Source of the DNA: Comamonadaceae bacterium G21597-S1
Lineage (GTDB): Bacteria > Pseudomonadota > Gammaproteobacteria > Burkholderiales > Burkholderiaceae_C
Direction of reading: 5' to 3'
Assembly (NCBI GenBank): GCA_027214345.1
Contig: JAPWHR010000013.1
Location: forward strand, 1 to 64,000
Length of the DNA stretch: 64,000 nt
The notes under the pieces: model-generated
Databases searched by the model: none
What the model saw: only the letters and a program-made list of their open reading frames with translations
What the model was told of the DNA's origin: nothing
Position numbers and translations under genes: made by a program
Shown here: positions 24,562 through 32,778 of the stretch, in pieces
Layout: the number at the start of each line of letters is the position of its first letter
Position numbering within the stretch: position 1 is the first letter of the stretch

Positions 24562-24987
24562 GACGCCCCCCGTCTGTCCGGCTTCACTTCGTGTAAGCCG
24601 GCCGAACCCCCCACTGGGGGGCGGGCCGGCCGCTTCGGAGCGGCCGTGCGCGCCGGCCTCTGCATGAAGGACGCCCCCCGTCTGTCCGGCTTCACTTCGT
24701 GTAAGCCGGCCGAACCCCCCACGGGGGGGCGGGCCGGCCGCTTCGGAGCGGCCGTGCGCGCCGGCCTCTGCATGAAGGACGCCCCCCGTCTGTCCGGCTT
24801 CACTTCGTGTAAGCCGGCCGAACCCCCCACGGGGGGGCGGGCCGGCCGCTTCGGAGCGGCCGTGCGCGCCGGCCTCTGCATGAAGGACGCCCCCCGTCTG
24901 TCCGGCTTCACTTCGTGTAAGCCGGCCGAACCCCCCACGGGGGGGCGGGCCGGCCGCTTCGGAGCGGCCGTGCGCGGCGGCCTCTGG
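24562..24987 (+). repeat. Four 108-bp tandem repeats, hairpin-rich
   Basis: Units begin at 24562, 24670, 24778 and 24886, almost identical; the last is slightly shortened and changed at its end. Each unit contains three inverted repeats: CCGGCTTCAC/GTG-T-AAGCCGG with a TTC loop, a C6/G6 stem, and GGCCGCT-TCGG-AGCGGCC. The unit is a multiple of 3 and lacks stops, so several long reading frames cross it, but none looks like a protein. It lies inside the liv operon between livG and livF (504-base gap). The remaining spacer, 24988-25057, shows no gene. Confidence 0.95.
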
Positions 24988-25057
24988 GCTGGCCTGCTCC
25001 GCGGCCGCTCGACCTTGCATGCCCCTTGGGTGGCGCCCAGCGCCGTGGAAAACTGAG

Positions 25058-25867
25058 ATGACGACACATGGCGACCCCACGCACACCGGCGAACCGGTGC
25101 TGGCGGTGCAGAACCTCGAGACCTGGTATGGGCCGGTCAACGCCATCAAGGGCGTCAACCTGGACGTGTGGCCCGGACGCATCGTCACGGTGCTGGGCGC
25201 CAACGGCGCGGGCAAGACGACCCTGCTCAACACCATCGCCGGCGTGATCGACCCGTTCAAGGGCAGCGTCACGTTCAAGGGCCAGGCCATCCACGGACGC
25301 GATCCGGACCATGTCGCGCGCGCCGGTGTCGTGCTGGTGCCCGAAGGCCGGCAGGTGTTCCCCTTCCTGTCGGTGGCGGAGAACCTGATGATGGGCAGCT
25401 TCGCGCGCGCCGATCGCAGCGGCATCGACGAAGACCTGGAGCGCATCTACGACTGGTTCCCCCGATTGCGCGAGCGCCAGTCGCAACACGGCGGCCTGTT
25501 GTCCGGCGGCGAACAGCAGATGCTGGCCATCGGCCGCGCGCTCATGGCGCGCCCCGCCGTGCTGCTGCTCGACGAACCGTCGCTGGGCCTGTCGCCGCTG
25601 CTCACGCGCGAGATCTTCGGCATCGTCAAGCGCATCAACGCCGAGCTGCAGACGGCGATCCTGGTGGTGGAGCAGAACGCGTCGATCGCGCTGGCGTCCG
25701 CGCACGACGGCTACATCATGGAACTCGGGCGCGTGGTGGCGGCCGGCACCTGCGCCGAACTGATGGCCAAGGACGACGTGCAGGAGTTCTATCTCGGTGG
25801 TGCCGGCCATGCGCCGCGCGAAGACGGCCACAAGCAGCGCTGGAAACGGCGCAAGACCTGGAGATGA
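25058..25867 (+). CDS. livF: LivF-type ABC transporter ATPase
   Basis: Second ATP-binding subunit of the HAAT importer, 269 residues. Seen: LETWYGPVNAIKGVNL, Walker A GANGAGKTTLL, the LivF-typical VPEGRQVFPFLSV, signature LLSGGEQQMLAIGRAL, Walker B VLLLDEPSLGLSP and VVEQNASIALA switch region. The C-terminal tail of about 25 basic residues (KQRWKRRKTWR) is unusual for LivF. Start 25058 chosen for the family N-terminus and GAG spacing. Overlaps the following synthetase by ATGA. Confidence 0.92.
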   Translation: MTTHGDPTHTGEPVLAVQNLETWYGPVNAIKGVNLDVWPGRIVTVLGANGAGKTTLLNTIAGVIDPFKGSVTFKGQAIHGRDPDHVARAGVVLVPEGRQVFPFLSVAENLMMGSFARADRSGIDEDLERIYDWFPRLRERQSQHGGLLSGGEQQMLAIGRALMARPAVLLLDEPSLGLSPLLTREIFGIVKRINAELQTAILVVEQNASIALASAHDGYIMELGRVVAAGTCAELMAKDDVQEFYLGGAGHAPREDGHKQRWKRRKTWR

Positions 25868-27714
25868 AGGCCGGCATGACAAGCGTACCGTCACAACCGC
25901 TGACCGCCTACGGCCACGACACGCCGCAGAAGCTGTTCCGGGCCCGTGGCCGCGAATGGGCGGCACATGCGGCGCTGCGCCACAAGCTCAAGGGCATCTG
26001 GTCGTCGAGCCGCTGGTCGGACTACTATGCCCGGGCCCGCGCCATCGGCCTGGCGCTGGCCGACCTGGGCCTGGAGCGTGGCGATGCCATCGCCGTGTTG
26101 TCCGAGAACCGGCCCGAGTGGTTGTACGCGGACATGGGCGCCCAGTGCATGGGTTATCTGAGCACCGGCATCTACCCGACCTCGTCGCCCGAACAGGTGC
26201 AATACATCGTCAACGACGCCGGCGTGCGGGTGTTGTTCGTCGAGAATCAGGAGCAATACGACAAGATCGTCGCGGTGCGCGACGCCTGCCCGAGCCTGCG
26301 GCGCATCGTCATCATCGATCTCAAGGGCTTGCGCGGCCTGGACGACCCGATGGCCACCGACTTCGCCGGCATGCTCGCCCACGGCGAGTCGCTGGCGCCC
26401 GACCGGGCGCCGCAGTTCGAGCAGTCCATCGACGCGTCGGCGCCCGAGGACATCGCCTTCCTGGTCTATACCTCGGGCACGACCGGCGCGCCCAAGGGCG
26501 CGATGATCAGCAACCGCAACCTGGTATTCCAGATCTCCAGCGTGCACCAGTACCTGGATCTGCAGCAGGGCGACCGGTCCCTGTCGTTCCTGCCCTTGTG
26601 CCACATCGCCGAACGCATGTCCACGGTCTACAACCCGCTGGCCCAGGGGCAGATCGTGCATTTTCCGGAAAACGCCGGCACCGTGTTCAACGACGTGCGC
26701 GAGGTCGCGCCGCACGTGGTGTTCGGCCCGCCGCGGTTCTGGGAAAAGCTGCACTCGCAGGTCACGCTCTACATGCAGGACGCGATCCCGTCCGCGCGGG
26801 CCATCTACGCCCGGCTGCTGGCCGAAGGCGCCGCGCTGGCCCAGGCACGGCTCGACGGCCGTCCGGTGACCGGCTGGCGCGCCCGCCGCTACGACTGGAT
26901 GCAGCGCCTGGTGTTGTCCAACCTGCGCAGTTTCCTCGGCCTGCAGAACGTCAAGACCGCGCTGACCGGCGCCGCGCCGGTGCCACCCGACCTGCTGCGC
27001 TGGTACATGGCGGTCGGCATCGACCTGCTCGAGTCCTATGGCCTGACCGAGACCTGCGGCTTCTGCACCGCGATGCCGACCGAACGCATCCGTATCGGCA
27101 CCGCCGGCGTGCGGGCTGCGGGCACCGAGATCCGGCTCGGCGCGGACAACGAGATCCTGGTGCGCGGCCCCAATGTGTTTGCGGGTTACTGGAGGCTGCC
27201 GGAAAAATCCCGCGAGACCATCGACGAGGCGGGCTGGCTGCATACCGGCGACTGCGGCGAGATCGACGCCGATGGCTACGTCGGCATCCGGGACCGGCTC
27301 AAGGACATCATCATCACCTCGGGCGGCAAGAACATCACGCCGAGCAACATCGAGAGCCACCTCAAGTTCAGCGCCTACATCTCGGACGCGGTGGTCGTGG
27401 GCGAAGGACGCAACTACCTGACCTGCCTGATCATGATCGACCAGGACAACGTGGCCAAGTTCGCGCAGGACAAGCAGGTGCCGTACACCGACTTTGCCAG
27501 CATGACACGCGCGCCGGCCATCGTGCAACTGATCCAGTCCGAGGTCGAGCAGGTCAACGGCCGGCTGGCGCGGGTCGAGCAGATCAAGTCGTTTCGCATC
27601 ATCGCGCAGCTGCTGACCGCCGAGGACGACGAACTGACGCCGACGATGAAGCTCAAGCGCAAGGTGGTCGCCACCAAATACGCCGACCTGATCGCCGGCA
27701 TGTACCCGAACTGA
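25864..27714 (+). CDS. Long-chain acyl-CoA synthetase
   Basis: AMP-forming long-chain acyl-CoA ligase, 616 residues, of the FAA1/bubblegum-like class. Seen: A3 loop VYTSGTTGAPKGAMIS (about 197-212), LPLCHIAERM, the ESYGLTETCGF adenine site, WLHTGDCGEIDADGY and the hinge RLKDIIITSGGKNITP, with PTMKLKRK near the C-terminus. Such synthetases commonly sit in Liv-type operons with importer genes, coupling uptake to activation. ATG overlaps the livF stop; a second ATG lies four codons in. Confidence 0.9.
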   Translation: MKAGMTSVPSQPLTAYGHDTPQKLFRARGREWAAHAALRHKLKGIWSSSRWSDYYARARAIGLALADLGLERGDAIAVLSENRPEWLYADMGAQCMGYLSTGIYPTSSPEQVQYIVNDAGVRVLFVENQEQYDKIVAVRDACPSLRRIVIIDLKGLRGLDDPMATDFAGMLAHGESLAPDRAPQFEQSIDASAPEDIAFLVYTSGTTGAPKGAMISNRNLVFQISSVHQYLDLQQGDRSLSFLPLCHIAERMSTVYNPLAQGQIVHFPENAGTVFNDVREVAPHVVFGPPRFWEKLHSQVTLYMQDAIPSARAIYARLLAEGAALAQARLDGRPVTGWRARRYDWMQRLVLSNLRSFLGLQNVKTALTGAAPVPPDLLRWYMAVGIDLLESYGLTETCGFCTAMPTERIRIGTAGVRAAGTEIRLGADNEILVRGPNVFAGYWRLPEKSRETIDEAGWLHTGDCGEIDADGYVGIRDRLKDIIITSGGKNITPSNIESHLKFSAYISDAVVVGEGRNYLTCLIMIDQDNVAKFAQDKQVPYTDFASMTRAPAIVQLIQSEVEQVNGRLARVEQIKSFRIIAQLLTAEDDELTPTMKLKRKVVATKYADLIAGMYPN

Positions 27715-27766
27715 CCGTTTCACGACACCGGGCCGAGAGGCCCCTACTTCAAGAGGAGACACCACC

Positions 27767-28933
27767 ATGAACATCGGACTCAAGAACACCCTCGCGGCGG
27801 CGCTGCTGTCGCTGGGACTGGCCGGCGGCGCGCAGGCCGCGGGCGTCAGCGACACCGAGATCGTGCTCGGCACCCACCTGGACCTGTCGGGTCCGGTCGC
27901 CGCCGGCATGCCCAGCATCCGCAACGGCATGCAGATGCGGCTGGACGAGGCCAACGAAGCCGGCGGCGTGCACGGCCGCAAGTTCCGCATCGTCGTGGAG
28001 GACAACGGCAGCCAGCCGCAGATGGCGGTCCGCGCGATGGACAAGCTGATCCGCAGCGACGAGGTGTTCGCCGTCGTCAACCCGTTCGGCTCCGCGACGA
28101 ACGCGGCCGTCGTCAAGCGCTCGGTGGATGCCGGCGTCGTCTATTTCGCGCCCTGGGGCGCATCGGCCATCATCCGCAAGTCGTCGGGCGACAGCCCGCT
28201 GCTGTTCACGGTGACGCCGAACTACGACACCATCATGAACACCGGCGTGGCATGGATGCTGGACACCTACAAGCCGAAGAAGGTGGGCTACATCTACCAG
28301 GAAGGCCCGCTCGGCGCCTTGATGGGCGCCGGGGTCAAAAAGGCATTGACCGCGAAAAACATGAGTTATGCGGCCGAGGCCGGCTACAAGGCGGGCGACA
28401 TCGACTTCTCGTCGCAGGTCGCACGCATGAAGGCCGCCGACGTCGACATGATCGTCATCGCCACCATCACCCGCGAAACCGTGGGCATCATGGCCGAAGT
28501 CAAGAAGCTGGGCTGGAACAACGTCAAGGTGCTGACCGGCACCCCGGGGCGCACCGGCATCGTGCTGCAACTGGGCAAGGACACGGTCGAAGGCCTGTAC
28601 GGCGTCGGCGTCTGGAACCTCTACACCGAGCAGGACGGCCCGCCGGCCATCAAGACCTGGTTCGCAACCTACAAGAAGAAATACAGCAACGAGCCGGACG
28701 AGAACGCCTTGCTGGCCTACCATTACACCGACATGTTCATCAAGTCGGTCCAGGCCGTCGGCCGTGACCTGACGGCCGACAAGCTGGTCAAGCAACTGCA
28801 GGGCGCCAGTTTCGAGAGCCCGATGTTCTACGACAAGGTGAGTTTCCAGGGCGGCCACCTGATGCCCGAGGCCGTCGAGATCGACCAGGTCCAGAAGGGC
28901 AAATGGACGGCCGTGTCCAAGACCCTGCGCTGA
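27767..28933 (+). CDS. Liv-type periplasmic substrate-binding protein
   Basis: Periplasmic binding protein of the HAAT importer, 388 residues (Peripla_BP_6 type). Seen: Sec signal peptide with hydrophobic core AAALLSLGLAGG and likely cleavage at AQA-AG near residue 25; then TEIVLGTHLDLSGPVAAGMP, EANEAGGVHGRKFRIVVEDNG and ALLAYHYTDMFIKSV. Relatives bind aromatic acids or other hydrophobic carboxylates as well as amino acids. A strong AAGAGGAGA site precedes the ATG. Last gene of the plus-strand locus. Confidence 0.92.
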   Translation: MNIGLKNTLAAALLSLGLAGGAQAAGVSDTEIVLGTHLDLSGPVAAGMPSIRNGMQMRLDEANEAGGVHGRKFRIVVEDNGSQPQMAVRAMDKLIRSDEVFAVVNPFGSATNAAVVKRSVDAGVVYFAPWGASAIIRKSSGDSPLLFTVTPNYDTIMNTGVAWMLDTYKPKKVGYIYQEGPLGALMGAGVKKALTAKNMSYAAEAGYKAGDIDFSSQVARMKAADVDMIVIATITRETVGIMAEVKKLGWNNVKVLTGTPGRTGIVLQLGKDTVEGLYGVGVWNLYTEQDGPPAIKTWFATYKKKYSNEPDENALLAYHYTDMFIKSVQAVGRDLTADKLVKQLQGASFESPMFYDKVSFQGGHLMPEAVEIDQVQKGKWTAVSKTLR

Positions 28934-28940
28934 TCCCCGG

Positions 28941-28959
28941 GTGCCGCGCCTCGCGGCAC
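28941..28959 (+). terminator. Hairpin after the binding-protein gene
   Basis: GTGCCGCG-CCT-CGCGGCAC is a perfect 8-bp stem with a 3-base loop starting 7 bases after the stop codon. No U-run follows, so it could be a terminator aided by Rho or an RNA-stabilising end. The rest of the gap to 29132 shows no gene. Confidence 0.45.
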
Positions 28960-29132
28960 CTCCCGCCCGGCTCCCGGCACATGCCGCGCCGGGCCCGCCG
29001 CAGGACGTGCGCGCGATCGGCCGGAGCCCTTGCCGTGGTCGCTCCCGGCCGCCCGTGCAACGTCAGGCGCGCCGACAGCGGATCGGCGCAGGTGCGCAGT
29101 GCGGTTTCGCCGGCGGGTACATGCCCGCAGGT

Positions 29133-30107
29133 TCACACCGATGGCGGCGGCCCCGCGACGGCGTTCGCGCGCCGGTGCCGCGCAAGGCGTTGCCAGCCCC
29201 GCTGCGACGCCATGACCACCGAACCGTGTGCGCTGACCAGCACGACACCGAGCAGCACCGGCACGGTCGCCAGCAGGAAATGGCGCTCGATGGCCTCGCC
29301 CAGCAATACCGCACCCAGCACCACGCCCAGCATCGGCGTCAGGAAGGAAAACGCGCCCAATCGCGATGCCAGGTAGGTGCGCATCAGCGAGAACCACAAC
29401 AGGAAGCTGGCGAACGACACCACCAGCACCTGGAACAGCAGGCTGGCCCAGACCTGCGGGGTCGGGTTGATGTGCGCCTGGCCACTGGCCCAGGCTGCGG
29501 CGGTCAGCAACACGAACGCGCCGAGCAGCTGGTACAGCAGCGTCTGCGTGGCGGGAGCCGACGACAGGCGCGAACACCGCACGGCCACCGTCGTCGCGCC
29601 CCACACCAGGCCGGCCATCAGGCCCATGAAGTCGCCCAGCAGCATGTCCCGCGAAAAGCCGGCGTGGCCCGGATCGCGCCCGAGGAAGGCGATCGCGACA
29701 CCGCCGAACGCCAGCACGATGCCCAGCCACTGCAGCGGCGCCAGGCGCTCCGCCGGCAGGCGCAGGTGCAGCCCCAGCGCGGCGAAGATCGGTGCGGTAT
29801 ACAGGAACACCACCATGTGGGCGGCGCTGGTATGGCGTAGTCCCTCGCCGACCAGCAGGAACTCCAGGCCGAACAACAGGCCCACGAGCACGCCGGCGGG
29901 CAAGGTCCCGTCGCGTGGCGCAATGCGTTCGCCGCGCCACAGCATCAGCAGCACGACCAGCACGGCCGCCCCGCCCGAACGCAGGCCGAGCTGGAGCAGC
30001 GGCGGGAAGTCCGCGGCCGTGGCCTTGAGCACGATGGGCTGCAAGGCCCAGATCAGGCACAGCAGCAACATGCAGGAGACAGCTTTGCGGTCGAGGGGTT
30101 TGCGCAT
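29133..30107 (-). CDS. EamA/DMT-family transporter
   Basis: Inner-membrane transporter of the drug/metabolite (EamA, 10-TMS) superfamily, 324 residues. Two EamA repeats are visible: LLLCLIWALQPIVLK to about residue 140 and GLMAGLVWGATTVAVR to about 290, each with five hydrophobic helices, ending in a basic tail. Start 30107 gives the normal N-terminus; longer readings back to 30281 run into the divergent promoter. Divergent from an AraC regulator, so an exporter induced by its substrate is likely. Substrate unknown. Confidence 0.88.
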   Translation of the reverse strand: MRKPLDRKAVSCMLLLCLIWALQPIVLKATAADFPPLLQLGLRSGGAAVLVVLLMLWRGERIAPRDGTLPAGVLVGLLFGLEFLLVGEGLRHTSAAHMVVFLYTAPIFAALGLHLRLPAERLAPLQWLGIVLAFGGVAIAFLGRDPGHAGFSRDMLLGDFMGLMAGLVWGATTVAVRCSRLSSAPATQTLLYQLLGAFVLLTAAAWASGQAHINPTPQVWASLLFQVLVVSFASFLLWFSLMRTYLASRLGAFSFLTPMLGVVLGAVLLGEAIERHFLLATVPVLLGVVLVSAHGSVVMASQRGWQRLARHRRANAVAGPPPSV

Positions 30108-30223
30108 GGAATGGACGTGCGGTTGCAGGCGGGACGGTCGGCTCGATTGTGGCCCTGTCGATCCCGATTGATATAGTGCGAACCGGACAACTCGTGCATT
30201 CCAACCGCCACACGCATGCCGCC

Positions 30224-31036
30224 ATGCCCATCCTGCGCCCCAAACTCGAGATCGCGCTGTCCAGCCCGGCGCTGCCGGCACCCGTCATGTTCCGCAGCGC
30301 CCATGTGCCGCCGCAGGGCCTGTACCCGTCCCACCACCACGCCTGGGGCGAATTCGTCTATGCGTTCAGTGGCGTGATGGAGGTCAAGCTGGCGCGCCAA
30401 CACCTGCTGGCACCGCCGCAATACGGCATCTGGCTGCCGCCCGACGTCGAACACATCGGCCTGAACCGGCGCGAGGCCCATCACTGTTCGTTGTACGTGG
30501 CGCGCGACGGGTGCAGTGCATTGCCGGCCGTGCCGTGTGCGTTGACCGTCAGCCCGCTGGTGCGCGCGCTGCTGGACCACCTGCGCCAGCAGTCGCCCGC
30601 GTCCGCGGACTCGCCGCAGCAGACACGGCTGATGCAGGTGCTGGTCGACCAGCTTGCGCTGGCCGGATGCGCCAACAGCTATCTTCCGCACGCGGACGAC
30701 CCGCTGCTGGCACCGATGCTGCAGGCCCTGCACGACGATCCGGGCGACAACCGCAGCGTGGCCGACTTCGCGCGCGACTTCCACACCACCGAACGCACGC
30801 TGATGCGGCGCTGCCAGCGCGACCTGGGCATGTCGCTGACGGAGTGGCGCCAGCGGCTGCGGGTGGTCAAGGCCCTGCCCCGGCTGGAGGCCGGCGACAA
30901 GGTGGAGACGATCGCGTTCGACCTGGGATACGGCAGCGCCTCGGCATTCATCGCGATGTTTCGCCGGCTGATGGACGTCACGCCGGACGAATACCGCAAG
31001 ACGGTCGAAGGACGGCCGGGAGCGACGCGGGCATGA
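30224..31036 (+). CDS. AraC-family regulator with cupin N-domain
   Basis: Transcription regulator of 270 residues: an AraC-type cupin ligand domain at about 25-110 (SHHHAWGEFVYAFSG, then LPPDVEHIGLN) and two helix-turn-helix motifs at about 165-258 (SVADFARDFHTTERTLMRRC and KVETIAFDLGYGSASAFIAMF, finishing DVTPDEYRK). An in-frame ATG at 30149 is possible, but a -10-like TATAGT (30172-30177) lies after it, so 30224 is preferred. It probably controls the divergent EamA transporter, a common pairing. Confidence 0.88.
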   Translation: MPILRPKLEIALSSPALPAPVMFRSAHVPPQGLYPSHHHAWGEFVYAFSGVMEVKLARQHLLAPPQYGIWLPPDVEHIGLNRREAHHCSLYVARDGCSALPAVPCALTVSPLVRALLDHLRQQSPASADSPQQTRLMQVLVDQLALAGCANSYLPHADDPLLAPMLQALHDDPGDNRSVADFARDFHTTERTLMRRCQRDLGMSLTEWRQRLRVVKALPRLEAGDKVETIAFDLGYGSASAFIAMFRRLMDVTPDEYRKTVEGRPGATRA

Positions 31037-31187
31037 CGGCGATGCGTAACCCCGAGGCCGGTTCATCGCGCAAGGTGGCACCGACGCAAAGCCACAGCGG
31101 TCCCGCTTCGGACAGCCGATCGTCACTGGACGCACGCCGCCACAACCCGCAACCACGCACCATCGACGTGATGGCCGGGAGGCCCCA

Positions 31188-31715
31188 TTGCATCTTCCGT
31201 CGCTGACCCGCCAGTTCCCCCGCGCCGGACGCCTGGACGCCATCCTGCTGCGCCCGGCGCGGCGTGCGCCGATGCAGGCCGTGCCGCTGGCGCAACTGGT
31301 CCAGGGCCGCGGCCTGCTCGGGGATCGCACGGCGGACGGCACCGCGCCCGGGGCGACCGGCGGCAAGCGCCAGGTCACGCTGATCCAGGCCGAACACCTG
31401 CCCGTGGTGGCGGCGTTGACGGGCATGGGTGCATCCGTCGATCCTGCGCTGCTGCGCCGCAACCTCGTGGTGTCCGGCCTGAACCTGCTGGCCGCGCGCA
31501 GCCTGTTTCGCGACCAGCCGCTGGTGCTGCGCATCGGTGCCGAGGCCGTGCTGGAGATCTCCGGCCCCTGCGAACCGTGTTCGCGCATGGAAGAACACCT
31601 CGGGGCCGGCGGCTACAACGCGATGCGCGGCCACGGCGGTGTGACGGCGCGTGTGCGGGCCGGCGGCCTGATCCGGATCGGTGATGCCGTGACCTGCACG
31701 ATGGCCGACGATTGA
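31188..31715 (+). CDS. MOSC domain protein
   Basis: A 175-residue MOSC-domain protein, the sulfur-carrier domain also found in molybdenum-cofactor sulfurases and YiiM-like proteins. Seen: [22 protein letters not shown] at the start of the domain, [12 protein letters not shown], the [15 protein letters not shown] strand and the conserved sulfur-binding cysteine region [11 protein letters not shown] near 125-135. The start is a TTG at 31188 with GGGAGG 5 bases upstream; no better start exists. Stands alone; probably handles reactive N-hydroxylated or sulfur species, but this is not shown. Confidence 0.82.
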   Translation: MHLPSLTRQFPRAGRLDAILLRPARRAPMQAVPLAQLVQGRGLLGDRTADGTAPGATGGKRQVTLIQAEHLPVVAALTGMGASVDPALLRRNLVVSGLNLLAARSLFRDQPLVLRIGAEAVLEISGPCEPCSRMEEHLGAGGYNAMRGHGGVTARVRAGGLIRIGDAVTCTMADD

Positions 31716-31729
31716 CGCGCGGCGGCCGG

Positions 31730-32680
31730 CTAATGGCCTGGCGCGGCCACCGTATCGTGCATCACCTGCGGAACCTGCTCGCGCATCGTCTCGACGAAGC
31801 GACGCAGCTTGGCCGGATAGAAACGCGCATGCGGGTAGACCAGGTAGATCGGCAGTGGTGCCGCACGCCAGTGCGGCGCCAGGTGCACCAGGCGGCGCGC
31901 GGCCAGGTCTTCGGCCACCATCCACGCCGATGCGACGCATGCGCCCAGCCCCTGCAGGGCGGCGCTGCGCAAGGCAAACAGGCTGTCCGTGCTCATGCGC
32001 GGCGCGATGCGCAGCACGTGGCGCTCGCCGCTCGCGACATGACCCAGGGCGATGTCGGTGCGGTAATAGGTGCGCAAGGCCAGCCAGGGCAGTTGGCCGA
32101 GCTCCGACGGGTGGGCCGGCGGGGCCGGCCCCTGGAGCAGGGTCGGCGCGGCCACGAGGATACGGGGCACCTCGGACAGGCGCAGCGCCACCACCGCCAG
32201 GTCCCGCACATCGCCGACCTGGATGGCGCAGTCGATGCCTTCGGCGATGAAGTCGGGCGTTCCATCGTGCAGCAGCCACTCGACCGACACCCCGGCGTGG
32301 CGCTGCAGGAAGGCCACCATCGGTGCCACGAACAACTGCTGGCCGAAGGCATGCGGGACCTGCACGCGCAACACCCCCTCGGGCTGGTCGCCCACGCCAC
32401 GCAGGTCGGCCTCGAACGAGGCCCAGTTCGCCAGCAGTTCACGCGCCCGTTCAAAACAGCGTTCGCCGTCGGCCGTCAGCTGCATGGCATGGGTCGAGCG
32501 CTGCAGCAGGGTCAGGCCCAGGGCGCGCTCGAGCGCCTGCAGCCGGCGACTGACCGTGGGTTGGGTCGTGCCCAGCTGTTCGGCGGCGCGCGACAGGCTG
32601 CCGGCCTCGACGATGGTCACGAAGGTATGCATCCAGCCGATGCGATCCAGGGAGGCGGCAGGCACCGTGGCATTTTTCAT
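31730..32680 (-). CDS. LysR-family regulator
   Basis: LysR-type regulator, 316 residues. N-terminal helix-turn-helix: MHTFVTIVEAGSLSRAAEQL and QPTVSRRLQALERALG (about 17-60); then the periplasmic-binding-like effector domain to the end. Divergent from an MFS exporter across 98 bases with a LysR-type box that overlaps its own start codon. Likely activates the exporter and represses itself. Confidence 0.9.
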   Translation of the reverse strand: MKNATVPAASLDRIGWMHTFVTIVEAGSLSRAAEQLGTTQPTVSRRLQALERALGLTLLQRSTHAMQLTADGERCFERARELLANWASFEADLRGVGDQPEGVLRVQVPHAFGQQLFVAPMVAFLQRHAGVSVEWLLHDGTPDFIAEGIDCAIQVGDVRDLAVVALRLSEVPRILVAAPTLLQGPAPPAHPSELGQLPWLALRTYYRTDIALGHVASGERHVLRIAPRMSTDSLFALRSAALQGLGACVASAWMVAEDLAARRLVHLAPHWRAAPLPIYLVYPHARFYPAKLRRFVETMREQVPQVMHDTVAAPGH

Positions 32681-32693
32681 ACGTCAATCGTAT
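32679..32693. promoter_or_regulatory. LysR-type T-N11-A box
   Basis: ATACG-TCAAT-CGTAT is a perfect inverted repeat with a 5-base spacer and contains the T-N11-A pattern bound by LysR proteins. It overlaps the start codon of the lysR gene (32678-32680) and lies upstream of the MFS gene, as expected for autorepression with divergent activation. Confidence 0.6.
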
Positions 32694-32778
32694 AAAGGAA
32701 ATGCCGATCCCGCCACTACCAACATCAAGGGACGCCCGTCACACTCGGATCTAGCCAAACAAACAAAGCCCAAGCACC

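Noticed and set aside
24562-24987. CRISPR array
   Set aside because: Units are contiguous and near-identical with no unique spacers, and no cas gene is nearby.
24412-25966. Long overlapping frames on both strands across the tandem repeats
   Set aside because: They arise because the 108-base unit is a multiple of 3 with no stop; products are repetitive Arg/Gly/Pro sequence without family features and overlap livG and livF.
3711-28933. Carotenoid biosynthesis cluster
   Set aside because: No phytoene synthase, desaturase or cyclase type gene is present; the content is oxidative and beta-oxidation-like.
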